DNA of 64,000 nucleotides. Origin: Flavisphingopyxis soli. GTDB taxonomy: Bacteria; Pseudomonadota; Alphaproteobacteria; Sphingomonadales; Sphingomonadaceae. The notes beneath the pieces were generated by a model. It did not search any database. It worked only from the letters and a program-made list of their open reading frames with translations, and was not told the DNA's origin. The DNA is taken from contig NZ_VOPY01000001.1 of assembly GCF_007995095.1 (NCBI RefSeq), forward strand, positions 1,203,001-1,267,000, read 5' to 3'. The translations under genes were made by a program, and so were the position numbers. Positions 56,869 to 64,000 of the stretch are shown one piece after another (the stretch's first letter is position 1; each line of letters begins with the position of its first letter).

Positions 56869-57824
56869 GGCTTGGGCGTCTTTGTCTCGGCCTTCGCCTT
56901 CCTGGTCAGCGAGCCGATGAAGCGTTCGAGATCGTGCGGCGGCACTTCGGTCAGCGCGCCCGGCGGCGCGTCGCCGAGCGTGAAGGGACCGTAGCGCGTG
57001 CGGATCAGGCGGCTGACCTTGAGCTCGAAATGTTCGAGCACTTTCCTGACCTCGCGGTTCTTGCCCTCGGTCAGCGTCATTTCGACCCACTGGTTGCGCC
57101 CGGTGCGGCGTTCGAGATTGGCATTGATACGGCCGTAATTCACGCCGTCGATCGTGATCCCCATCATCAGCCCCTCGAGCTGCTGCTGGCTGACGATGCC
57201 GAAGGCGCGCGCACGATAGCTGCGCTCGACGCCGTTGGCGGGCAATTCGAGATGGCGCTTCAATTCGCCGTCGTTGGTCAGCAGCAACAGACCCTCGGTG
57301 TTGAGATCGAGCCGCCCGACGGGCATCAGGCGGGGGAGCTTGTCGGCGGGATCCCAGCCCTTGGGCGGGAGGCGATCATAGATCGTCGGGCGCCCGCCGG
57401 GATCGCGCGCGGCGGTGAGGACGCCCGACGGCTTGTGGAACAGGAACAGCCGCGGCGGTTCGATCGCTCCGACGCGCTCGCCGTCGACGGTGATTCCAGC
57501 GAGGTCGGTGACAAGCGTCGCGGGGGTGTCGAGCACCTCGCCGTGGATCGCGATGCGGCCGTCTGCGATCATCCGTTCGACATCGCGGCGCGAGCCGACG
57601 CCGGCGCGCGCGAGGATTTTCGCGATCCGCTGCGGCTCGCCGGGCTTGGCCTGTTTGTGAACGATGCGCGGGCCGCGCGGCAGCCCACGCGGTTGCGGCT
57701 TGCGGTTCTTGCGCGGGGCGTCGTCCGATCGGTTCGACGGCGATCCGTTCGAGGGGGAGCGGTTCGAAGGCGTGCGCTTCGAGGGTGGGCGATTCGAGGG
57801 CGGGCGGGGTCTGTCGGTGGGCAT
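56865..57824 (-). CDS. rluB: 23S rRNA pseudouridine synthase RluB-type
   Basis: 319 residues. An N-terminal disordered part (about residues 1-50, Pro/Ser/Asn/Arg repeats SNRPPSKRTPSNRSPSNGSP) precedes the S4 RNA-binding domain (RIAKILARAGVGSRRDVERM) and the catalytic domain with VGRLDLNTEGLLLLTNDGE, whose Asp is the nucleophile. LTEGKNREVRKVLEHF is typical. In E. coli RluB makes pseudouridine 2605. Start 57824 is chosen since MPTDRPRPPSNR directly precedes the repeats; 52 more upstream codons are open but lack family likeness. Precedes rsmD by a four-base overlap. Confidence 0.93.
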   Translation of the reverse strand: MPTDRPRPPSNRPPSKRTPSNRSPSNGSPSNRSDDAPRKNRKPQPRGLPRGPRIVHKQAKPGEPQRIAKILARAGVGSRRDVERMIADGRIAIHGEVLDTPATLVTDLAGITVDGERVGAIEPPRLFLFHKPSGVLTAARDPGGRPTIYDRLPPKGWDPADKLPRLMPVGRLDLNTEGLLLLTNDGELKRHLELPANGVERSYRARAFGIVSQQQLEGLMMGITIDGVNYGRINANLERRTGRNQWVEMTLTEGKNREVRKVLEHFELKVSRLIRTRYGPFTLGDAPPGALTEVPPHDLERFIGSLTRKAKAETKTPKP

Positions 57825-57983
57825 CGGGGATGCTTTCGCTTGGGGGTCGATGGGCAGCGGCTCTCGCCGTGGCGGATTTTTGCATCTGATTTTTGGGGCG
57901 CCTGGCCGGGCCAATGGAACGGCTGCGTCACAATTGCGTATGTAGTTGTGGGAAGCCGATGCCGCAGACAGGGACAGCAATCA

Positions 57984-58430
57984 ATGATTTTCAAACGGCG
58001 TCAGCCCCGGATCAAGCGCTTGCTGATCGTCGAGGACGAGGCGCTGGTCGCCTTCGACAACGAATATTTCCTGAAAGCCGCGGGTTATGAGATCCTCGCG
58101 ACGGTCGATACCGCAGAGGCGGCGATCGCCGAACTGGGCGGGCTGACCGACCTCGTCGTGCTCGACGTCAACATCTCGGGCGAGGGCGACGGGATCGACG
58201 TCGCCAAGGCGGCGCGCGACATGAACATCCCCGTGATCTTCGTCACCGGCGCGTGCCCCAACCATGCCAGGACCTTTGCCATGGGCTGCCTCGCCAAGCC
58301 GTATAACGACCGCGACCTTGTCGCATCGATCAAGGCGCTCGACCGCGTCATTGCGGGCGAGAAGGTCGGCAATATCCCCGCCGGCCTGACGCTGTTCGGC
58401 GAGGCCGACGAGGCAGCGGGCGCGAAATAA
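57984..58430 (+). CDS. Single-domain response regulator (receiver only)
   Basis: 148 residues, receiver domain with no output domain. The acidic pair is in LIVEDEALVAFD (Glu17, Asp18), the phosphoacceptor is Asp61 in VVLDVNISGEGDGIDVA, and Thr88 and Lys105 complete the switch (FVTG, LAKPYNDRD). The 'GEGDGIDVA' segment recalls the FixJ-like class used in alphaproteobacteria as phosphate sinks or scaffold partners. No histidine kinase is encoded nearby, so its partner is elsewhere. ATG at 57984 is preferred; the plus-strand open frame that runs in from upstream is antisense to rluB. Confidence 0.92.
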   Translation: MIFKRRQPRIKRLLIVEDEALVAFDNEYFLKAAGYEILATVDTAEAAIAELGGLTDLVVLDVNISGEGDGIDVAKAARDMNIPVIFVTGACPNHARTFAMGCLAKPYNDRDLVASIKALDRVIAGEKVGNIPAGLTLFGEADEAAGAK

Positions 58431-58497
58431 GGCCGGTCGGCGCAGCCGACGGAGCCACGCATGACGAGCTTTTCGCCGACGCGATCTTTCGGTGCAG

Positions 58498-58616
58498 CCC
58501 TTCGATACGCGCCTTCGGCGCTACTCAGGACAAACGGGTCGGGCAAAAGTGTCCGACAGTGGGTCTCCATCACTCCCCGTTTGTCCTGAGTAGGCCCGCA
58601 GGGCCGTATCGAAGGG
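58498..58616. repeat. Long imperfect palindrome (REP-like)
   Basis: Left arm CCCTTCGATACG (58498) with an inner hairpin GCGCC TTC GGCGC, then TACTCAGGACAAACGGG; right arm CCCGTTTGTCCTGAGTA, an inner GGCCC/GGGCC hairpin, then CGTATCGAAGGG (ends 58616). The two arms pair over about 29 bases at either side of a 35-base centre. Such elements are widespread in sphingomonad intergenic DNA. It fills the 323 bases between the response regulator and ampG. Confidence 0.85.
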
Positions 58617-58753
58617 CGTGCGCGCGAACGGACCGGACAATCCCGATGAAGTGCCGCCACATCGCGCCATGCCGCATGATTGCGACTTACAATTGCGGTC
58701 GGTCCCGCTAGTCTGCGATTGAACAAGAGCGCTTCGCAACGAAGCGACGGGGG

Positions 58754-60178
58754 ATGACGATGAACGCAGCAGTCGAAAATGCAGGCAAAGCGAAGACGTG
58801 GTGGGACGGCGTCCGGCCCTATGCCGAGCCGGCCCCGCTGGCGGCGCTGTTCCTCGGTATTTCGTCGGGCTTTCCGTTTGCGATGATCGCGGCGACGCTG
58901 ACGACGCGGCTCGCCGAAGCGGGGATCGAGAAATCGACGGTCACCGCGTTCGCGCTCACCTTCCTTGCGTATAATTTCAAATGGCTGTGGGCGCCGATCA
59001 TCGACGCCGTCCGGCTGCCGCTGCTCGGGCGGATCGGACAGCGGGTTTCGTGGCTGATCTTCACCGGTCTGCTGGTGATGGCGAGCGTCGTCTATCTCGG
59101 TTCGATCGACCCCCAGGCACATATCGGTGCGGTCGCGGTCGCGGCGATCCTTGTCGGCGTTGCCGGTGCGACCTTCGACATCGTCATCGACGCCTATCGC
59201 ATCGAGCTGCTCGAGCCGCGCCAGCTCGGCGTCGGATCGGGGATGAGCCAATATGGCTGGCGGATCGGTGCGGCAGCCGCTGGCGCGACCGCGCTGATCG
59301 TTGCGCAGCGTTACGGCTGGCAGCTCGCCTACACCGCCTGCGCAGGCTTTGCGCTGTTCGCGATCGTCACCGGGCTGGTGATGGGCGAGCCGGCGCGGCG
59401 CATCGCGCCCAAGGTGATGAAAGGCCCGGTCGCCGCTGCCATCGCTTATGTCAGCCCGCTCGCCGAGTTCTTCAAACGCAAGGGCGCGCTGCTCGTCCTT
59501 GTGTTCGTCCTGATCCACAAGCTGGGCGATACGCTCGCCAACCTGACCTTTCGCCTGTTGTTCGTCGACCTCGGCTATTCGAAGGACGAGATCGCGATTT
59601 ACGACGTCGGCGTCGGCTTCTGGGCGTTGCTGATCGGCGTGTTCGTCGGCGGTTTCCTCTATGCGCGGCTGGGCATGAAGAAATCGGTCCTGATCAGTCT
59701 GATCCTGATGGCGGTATCGAACTTCAGCTTCGCCGCGCTGGCCTCGGTCGGACACAGCAACCTCGGCATGGCCGGGGCGATCGGGTTCGAGAATTTCGCC
59801 AGCGGCATTGGCGGTGTCTGCGTCGTCGCCTATTTCTCGGCGCTGTGTAACCTCAGCTTCACCGCGACGCAGTTTGCACTGTTATCGGCGGCGGCGAGCA
59901 TCCTGGGACGCTTCGTGACGGGGACGACCGCGGGCGGCCTGATCGAGGGTATCGGCTATGTGAACTTCTATCTGCTGACGACCTTGCTGGCGCTGCCCGG
60001 CGTGCTGCTGTTCTGGTGGATGATGCACAAGGGGCTGGTCGACCAGTCGCTCGGTACGGCGGGCGCGGTGACGAGCGACGAGGTCGCCGATCCGGCCGAC
60101 CCGAGCTCGGAGGCTAATCGGGCAGTTGCCGGTTCGCCGCCAGGACCGACCCCGCCAGATACAGCGACCCCGCGATAA
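58754..60178 (+). CDS. ampG: AmpG-type muropeptide permease
   Basis: 474 residues, twelve to fourteen membrane segments, MFS. Imports anhydro-muropeptides from the periplasm for cell-wall recycling. Characteristic are FLGISSGFPFAMIAATLTTRL, AYNFKWLWAPIIDA, and DIVIDAYRIELLEP (the conserved 'D.DAYR' helix), and GWRIGAAAAGATAL. Ends in an acidic soluble tail. Start 58754; an ATG two codons on is equally possible. Its last 65 bases overlap the 3' end of folC on the other strand, so the tail of each is constrained by the other. Confidence 0.92.
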   Translation: MTMNAAVENAGKAKTWWDGVRPYAEPAPLAALFLGISSGFPFAMIAATLTTRLAEAGIEKSTVTAFALTFLAYNFKWLWAPIIDAVRLPLLGRIGQRVSWLIFTGLLVMASVVYLGSIDPQAHIGAVAVAAILVGVAGATFDIVIDAYRIELLEPRQLGVGSGMSQYGWRIGAAAAGATALIVAQRYGWQLAYTACAGFALFAIVTGLVMGEPARRIAPKVMKGPVAAAIAYVSPLAEFFKRKGALLVLVFVLIHKLGDTLANLTFRLLFVDLGYSKDEIAIYDVGVGFWALLIGVFVGGFLYARLGMKKSVLISLILMAVSNFSFAALASVGHSNLGMAGAIGFENFASGIGGVCVVAYFSALCNLSFTATQFALLSAAASILGRFVTGTTAGGLIEGIGYVNFYLLTTLLALPGVLLFWWMMHKGLVDQSLGTAGAVTSDEVADPADPSSEANRAVAGSPPGPTPPDTATPR

Positions 60179-61445
60179 GGACGGTCGGCGGCGAGTCGGG
60201 GGCGGCCTGCGCCAGCGCTGCCGCGACGTCTTCGGCGACTGTGGCGGTCAGGCCGCGCGCGCGGGCGGCGTCGGCGATTGCTTGCGGCGCGTGGTGATCG
60301 TGATCGGGTACCGGCACGGCTATGACGCCTGAGGCGTGCGACGCGAGACTGTCGAGGACGCCGCCGAGATCCTTGTTGGCGAGCAGGCCGAGGACGAGCG
60401 TTGCATCTCCCTGTCGGGCATCGAGAAATGCGGCGAGCGCGCGCGCCGCATTGGGATTGTGCCCGCCGTCGAGCCATATTCCGGTGCCGGCGGGCAGCAG
60501 GTCGCGCAACGGACCGGGTGACAGCGGCTGCAAGCGACCGGGCCAGTCGGCCGCGGCGATCCCTGCGCGCATTGCCTCTGCCGAGACCGAAATCGCGTCC
60601 TGGTGGCGCAGCATTGCGACCGCGAGCGCGGCGTTGTCGGCCTGGTGCGCTCCCGCCATGCGCGGCAGCGGCAGGGTGAGGTCGCCCGCAGCATCGCGAT
60701 AGGCGATTGCGTCATCGGCGATGGTCGCATCCCATGCCTTGCCGCGCGCAAACAGCGGCGCGCGGATGCGGGCGGCGACGGCGGCGATCGCGTCGGTCAT
60801 CACGGGGCGATAGGCCTGGGTGACGAGCGGCGCGCCGGGCTTGGCGATGCCCGCTTTCTCCCACGCGATGCGTGCATGCGGATCGGCGGGGGTCGCGTCC
60901 TCGGCGACGAGGAGGAACTCCTTGTGGTCGATCCCCAAAGCGGCGATCCCGCCCGCGGCGGGCGCGGCGAGGACATTGGTCGCATCAAGCCGTCCGCCGA
61001 GCCCGACTTCGACGATGCAGGCGTCGGCGGGGGTGCGCGCAAAGGCGAGGAAGGCGGCGGCGGTCGTCGCTTCGAAAAAGCTTGGCGCGATATCCTCGCT
61101 GCAGTCGAGCACTTCGGCGAGCAGCGGCGCGAGCGCGGCATCGGTGATCAGGCTGCCGGCAACGCGGATCCGCTCGTTGAAACGCACCAGATGCGGGCTG
61201 GTATAGGCGTGGACGCGCTTGCCATCGGCTTCGAGCATCGCGCGCAGGAAGGCGACGGTCGATCCCTTGCCGTTGGTCCCCGCGACATGAAACACCGGCG
61301 GCAGCGCGAGATGCGGATTGCCGAGCCGCCCGAGCAAAGCGGCTATGCGCGACAGGCCAAGCACGTCGCGCCCCGGCGACAGCATTTCCAACCGGTCGAG
61401 CTGCGCCTGAACGGCGGGATCGGACGAACGCGCGGAATCGGCCAT
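60114..61445 (-). CDS. folC: Dihydrofolate/folylpolyglutamate synthase
   Basis: 443 residues; joins glutamate to dihydropteroate and lengthens the polyglutamate tail of folates. The ATP loop is HVAGTNGKGSTVAFLRAML, followed by TSPHLVRFNERIRVAG (folate binding) and LDGGHNPNAARAL near the C-terminal domain. In many alphaproteobacteria folC follows accD and trpA, as here; accD ends 13 bp upstream. Its 3' end overlaps that of ampG. Confidence 0.95.
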   Translation of the reverse strand: MADSARSSDPAVQAQLDRLEMLSPGRDVLGLSRIAALLGRLGNPHLALPPVFHVAGTNGKGSTVAFLRAMLEADGKRVHAYTSPHLVRFNERIRVAGSLITDAALAPLLAEVLDCSEDIAPSFFEATTAAAFLAFARTPADACIVEVGLGGRLDATNVLAAPAAGGIAALGIDHKEFLLVAEDATPADPHARIAWEKAGIAKPGAPLVTQAYRPVMTDAIAAVAARIRAPLFARGKAWDATIADDAIAYRDAAGDLTLPLPRMAGAHQADNAALAVAMLRHQDAISVSAEAMRAGIAAADWPGRLQPLSPGPLRDLLPAGTGIWLDGGHNPNAARALAAFLDARQGDATLVLGLLANKDLGGVLDSLASHASGVIAVPVPDHDHHAPQAIADAARARGLTATVAEDVAAALAQAAPDSPPTVLIAGSLYLAGSVLAANRQLPD

Positions 61446-61458
61446 GCGCAGGAGGCGA

Positions 61459-62313
61459 TTACGCCGCCTCGCGTTGGGGGGTGAGGTAGTCGATGAGGAG
61501 GCCGAGGCGCTGGCGCAGGTCCTTGCGCTCGACGACCATGTCGAGCATCCCGTGGTCGAGCAGGTACTCGGCGCGCTGGAAGCCGTCGGGGAGCTTTTCG
61601 CGGATCGTGTTCTCGATCACGCGCTGGCCGGCGAAGCCGATCAGCGCGCCGGGTTCGGCGAGCTGGACGTCGCCGAGCATCGCGTAGCTTGCGGTGACGC
61701 CGCCGGTAGTGGGGTCGGTCAGCACGACGATATAGGGCAGGCCCGCGCGGCGCAGGCGAGCGATCGCAACGGTCGCCTTGGGCATCTGCATGAGCGAAAG
61801 AATGCCCTCCTGCATCCGCGCGCCGCCCGCGGCGGTGAAGATGATATAGGGGCAGGCATCGGCGATCGCGGCCTCGACCCCCGATACGAACGCTTCGCCG
61901 ACGCCGACGCCCATCGATCCGCCCATGAAGGCGAAGTCCTGGATGCCGACGACCGCGCGATGCTTCGCGATCGTGCCGCGGACGTTGATCAGCGCGTCAT
62001 GTTCGCCGGTCGCGTTGCGCGCCGCCTTGATGCGATCGACGTATTTCTTGGTGTCCTTGAACTTGAGCGGGTCCTCGGGCGCGCGCGGGCTTGGCAGGAT
62101 TTCGGCACTGCCGGGATCGAACAGCATGGGGATGCGCTTGTCGGCGCCGATGCGGTCGTGATGGTCGCATTTGGGGCAGACGAAGAGATTCTCCTCCCAC
62201 TCCTTGCAGAACACCATCTGATTGCACGCCTTGCACTTGTGCCACAGATTGTCGGGCGTCTCGCGCTTGGCGATCGACGAGATGGCGTTGCGAACGCGGT
62301 GGATCCAGCTCAT
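61459..62313 (-). CDS. accD: Acetyl-CoA carboxylase carboxyltransferase subunit beta
   Basis: 284 residues. Transfers carboxyl from biotin to acetyl-CoA for malonyl-CoA. N-terminal zinc ribbon is C-x2-C-x15-C-x2-[10 protein letters not shown] and CPKCDHHD. The carboxyltransferase core has [31 protein letters not shown] and [17 protein letters not shown]. Needs AccA, which is not here. Its ATG overlaps the trpA stop by four bases (62310-62313), the usual trpA-accD coupling. Confidence 0.96.
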   Translation of the reverse strand: MSWIHRVRNAISSIAKRETPDNLWHKCKACNQMVFCKEWEENLFVCPKCDHHDRIGADKRIPMLFDPGSAEILPSPRAPEDPLKFKDTKKYVDRIKAARNATGEHDALINVRGTIAKHRAVVGIQDFAFMGGSMGVGVGEAFVSGVEAAIADACPYIIFTAAGGARMQEGILSLMQMPKATVAIARLRRAGLPYIVVLTDPTTGGVTASYAMLGDVQLAEPGALIGFAGQRVIENTIREKLPDGFQRAEYLLDHGMLDMVVERKDLRQRLGLLIDYLTPQREAA

Positions 62314-63110
62314 GCGGAAATTTCCTCGGTGTTGCGGGCGCCGTCCATAGCGCGGCGGAGCGATGCGACAAAGGCCTCGACATATTGCGGCGCATTTTCG
62401 CGGTGCTGGGCGATGAGTTCGACGATCGCCGAGCCGACGACGACGCCGTCGGCGACGCGCGCGATCTCGGCGGCCTGGTCAGGCGTGCGAACGCCGAAAC
62501 CGACCGCGACGGGAAGGTCGGTGGCGGCTTTGAGGCGTGCGACAGCGTCGGCGATGCTCGCCTGCGCTGCCTGCTGCTTGCCGGTGATCCCGGCGACCGA
62601 GACGTAATAGAGGAAGCCGCCGGCGCCTTCGAGCACAAAGGGCAGGCGCGCGGCATCGGTCGTCGGGGTGGCGAGGCGGATGACCGCGACGCCCGCAGCG
62701 CGCAGCGCGGGGCCGAGCGCGGCGTCTTCCTCGACGGGGATATCGACGCAGATGACGCCGTCGACGCCCGCGTCCCGGCACTGCGCAGCGAACCAGTCGG
62801 GGCCGCGCCGGACCATCGGGTTGGCATAACCCATCAGGATCATCGGCGTATCGGGGTGGCGGTCGCGAAACGCGGCGGCAAGGGCGAAGATGTCGGCGGT
62901 CGTCGTGCCCGCGCCGAGGCTGCGCAGGTTCGCTTCCTGGATCGCGGGGCCGTCGGCCATCGGGTCGGTGAACGGCATGCCGAGCTCGATGACATCGGCG
63001 CCGCCCGCAACGAGCGCGTCGAGATTGGCCGCGGTGTCGCCGTCGCCCGCGGTGATGAAGGCGACGAGTGCGGGGCGGTCGGGGGAGAAGGGGGTGGCGA
63101 GGCGGGTCAT
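62310..63110 (-). CDS. trpA: Tryptophan synthase alpha chain
   Basis: 266 residues; splits indole-glycerol phosphate. Catalytic Glu49-equivalent lies in [17 protein letters not shown] and Asp60-equivalent in the same block; [28 protein letters not shown] and [28 protein letters not shown] (the phosphate-binding region) are typical. Full length and intact. The start at 63110 overlaps the stop of the small membrane-protein gene by four bases, and a near-copy of its first 75 codons lies 190 bp further upstream. trpB is not within the window; it should be upstream of the right edge. Confidence 0.97.
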   Translation of the reverse strand: MTRLATPFSPDRPALVAFITAGDGDTAANLDALVAGGADVIELGMPFTDPMADGPAIQEANLRSLGAGTTTADIFALAAAFRDRHPDTPMILMGYANPMVRRGPDWFAAQCRDAGVDGVICVDIPVEEDAALGPALRAAGVAVIRLATPTTDAARLPFVLEGAGGFLYYVSVAGITGKQQAAQASIADAVARLKAATDLPVAVGFGVRTPDQAAEIARVADGVVVGSAIVELIAQHRENAPQYVEAFVASLRRAMDGARNTEEISA

Positions 63111-63304
63111 CGATGATCACCGTCTTTCTTGATAAGCGAATAGATAAAAGACCCAAGAACGCTGATTGCCACAACTGGCCACAGCCCAGCAGTAAGCTGC
63201 ATCGGTTTGCCTTCAGCGTACATAATCGTTGCGATGAGCAGCCAGCCGAGAAGAGAAAACGTCAGCGAAAACATGACAGATCGGCAAATGCGCTCACGGG
63301 TCAC
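63107..63304 (-). CDS. Small two-helix membrane protein between trpA copies
   Basis: 65 residues from a GTG at 63304. Two hydrophobic segments: [21 protein letters not shown] and [19 protein letters not shown], with a short basic N-terminus and a charged C-terminus (KKDGDHR). The base composition is more A+T-rich than the neighbours. It overlaps both flanking genes by four bases (GTGA with the trpA fragment, ATGA with trpA). Its first bases after the start codon (ACCCG) match those of trpA. Family unknown. It looks like an inserted cassette kept in frame with operon translation. Confidence 0.65.
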   Translation of the reverse strand: MTRERICRSVMFSLTFSLLGWLLIATIMYAEGKPMQLTAGLWPVVAISVLGSFIYSLIKKDGDHR

Positions 63305-63558
63305 AACTTGATCTCCAGCGCCTCAGCGACGGTGAAGATGTCGGCGGTGGTCGTGCCCGCGCCGAGGCTGCGCAGGTTCGCCTCCTGGATCGCGGGGCCG
63401 TCGGCCATCGGATCGGTGAACGGCATGCCGAGTTCGATCACATCGGCACCGCCCGCGACGAGCGCGTCGAGATTGGCCGCAGTGTCGCCGTCACCCGCGG
63501 TGATGAAGGCGACGAGGGCGGGCCGGGAAGGTGAGAAGGTGGTGGCGAGGCGGGTCAT
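63301..63558 (-). pseudogene. Truncated copy of the start of trpA
   Basis: 85 codons, the first 75 closely matching trpA (ATRLATxFSP.. to TTADIF), then ten unrelated codons ([10 protein letters not shown]) and a stop. Most base differences to trpA are at third positions, with only a few residues changed, so the copy is not the product of a very recent duplication. It ends before the catalytic block's downstream part and cannot fold into a TIM barrel. It overlaps the DUF559 stop by four bases and the membrane-protein gene start by four bases. Confidence 0.85.
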
Positions 63559-64000
63559 TCGGACGGCCCCCCTCCGCTGCGACTAGGCGATAAATCGCCA
63601 AGTCTCGCGCCTCCCCCCTGAAGGGGAGAGGGCATATTGGGTTTTTTAGCCCTCTCCCCTTTAGGGGGGAGGGTTGGGAGGGGGGCAATCGCCAAGGCTA
63701 TCGTTGTCAAAACACCCTCTAAATTTGAAACCACATCGGCGTTGGTGAAGCGGATCACACGATAGCCTTGCTGTTCGAGATATTCGCTGCGCATTGTGTC
63801 GTAGCGCACTTGCGAGCCATGGCTGTCGCCGTCGAGTTCGATCACCAGCATCGGATCGCGCGAGGCAAAATCCACGATATAGGGGCCGATCACCTTCTGA
63901 CGCCGGAATTTGGTTGCGGAGAAGCGTTTGGCTCTCAGCGCGAGCCAAAGCCGTGTCTCCGGCTCGGTCATCGCCTTGCGATTTTCGCGAGCGTGGTCGG
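63555..64000 (-). CDS. DUF559 protein (Vsr/endonuclease-like), 5' end beyond the window
   Basis: DUF559 proteins have a PD-(D/E)xK-like fold related to very-short-patch-repair nucleases; function unknown. Seen here: [33 protein letters not shown] and [34 protein letters not shown], with the expected Asp, Glu and Lys/Gln residues. Family proteins usually begin a few residues upstream of MTEPE, and the frame is open to the window edge (DHARENRKA), so the true start is probably beyond 64000. The last 40 residues are translated from palindromic repeats (63567-63673) and replace the natural C-terminus. Its stop overlaps the trpA fragment. Confidence 0.85.
   Translation of the reverse strand, partial: DHARENRKAMTEPETRLWLALRAKRFSATKFRRQKVIGPYIVDFASRDPMLVIELDGDSHGSQVRYDTMRSEYLEQQGYRVIRFTNADVVSNLEGVLTTIALAIAPLPTLPPKGERAKKPNMPSPLQGGGARLGDLSPSRSGGGPSE
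63567..63673. repeat. Two palindromic repeat elements forming the end of the DUF559 gene
   Basis: First element 63567-63632 (ends CCCCCCTCCGCTGCG and GGGGAGAGGG, with an inner GGCGAT/ATCGCC stem) and a second, shorter copy 63650-63673 (CCCTCTCCCC..GGGGGGAGGG). They are separated by a run GTTTTTTAG. Same family as the element within uvrD. Confidence 0.7.

Noticed and set aside
58085-59755. 556-codon minus-strand frame opposite the response regulator and ampG
   Set aside because: Contains translated REP sequence and antisense ampG, and is not a plausible protein.

Overview
This is a GC-rich bacterial chromosome segment, most likely from a sphingomonad (Alphaproteobacteria, Sphingomonadales). 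The pointers are the gene families (KorAB, AmpG, RppH, MerR plus acyl-CoA dehydrogenase, hutIHUG, accD-folC beside trpA), the many GTG/TTG starts and the palindromic intergenic repeats. Taxonomy is inferred from gene content; no similarity search was run.

0-13 kb: exopolysaccharide locus. It holds an asparagine-synthase-type amidotransferase (cut by the window edge), an EpsG-like membrane protein, a GT4 glycosyltransferase, an O-antigen-ligase/polymerase-type membrane protein, a TPR protein with a C-terminal beta domain, a Wzc-like autokinase, a Wza-like outer-membrane lipoprotein, a nucleotide-sugar dehydrogenase, a UDP-glucuronate 4-epimerase and an exported beta-helix protein of the polysaccharide-lyase type. 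Together they would make uronic-acid precursors, assemble, polymerise and export an acidic polysaccharide. No flippase is visible.

13-18.5 kb: histidine catabolism hutIHUG in one overlapping operon, then a tRNA-Lys. 18.5-39 kb: housekeeping and metabolism: folK, a type-5 uracil-DNA glycosylase, rppH, an HSL-type esterase, the KorAB 2-oxoacid:ferredoxin oxidoreductase, a photolyase coupled to a cyclopropane-fatty-acid-synthase-like enzyme, an SDR and purF, a MerR regulator coupled to an acyl-CoA dehydrogenase, a phospholipase D-like protein, a SleB-type wall hydrolase, cysK with an MFS exporter, an L,D-transpeptidase and a cold-shock protein.

39-53 kb: a more accessory region. Two copies of a roughly 290-bp repeat (39472-39763 and 50136-50426, same orientation) each sit at the left edge of an A+T-richer stretch that carries an M23-type peptidase paralog. 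Between them lie a serine hydrolase, a DUF188 protein, a DEAD-box helicase, a ribosomal-oxygenase-like cupin, a pseudouridine synthase and katG.

53-64 kb: a UvrD/PcrA helicase, a cupredoxin, rsmD-rluB, a single-domain response regulator, ampG, and a trpA-accD-folC operon. At its upstream end a 75-codon copy of the start of trpA and a 65-codon membrane-protein gene have been placed in front of intact trpA. A palindromic repeat is translated as part of two unrelated proteins (UvrD and a DUF559 protein).

I found no CRISPR array, transposase, phage gene cluster or recognised defence island. The most unusual structures are the twin repeat/M23 segments and the trpA fragment-cassette-trpA arrangement; both are hypotheses from pattern reading.
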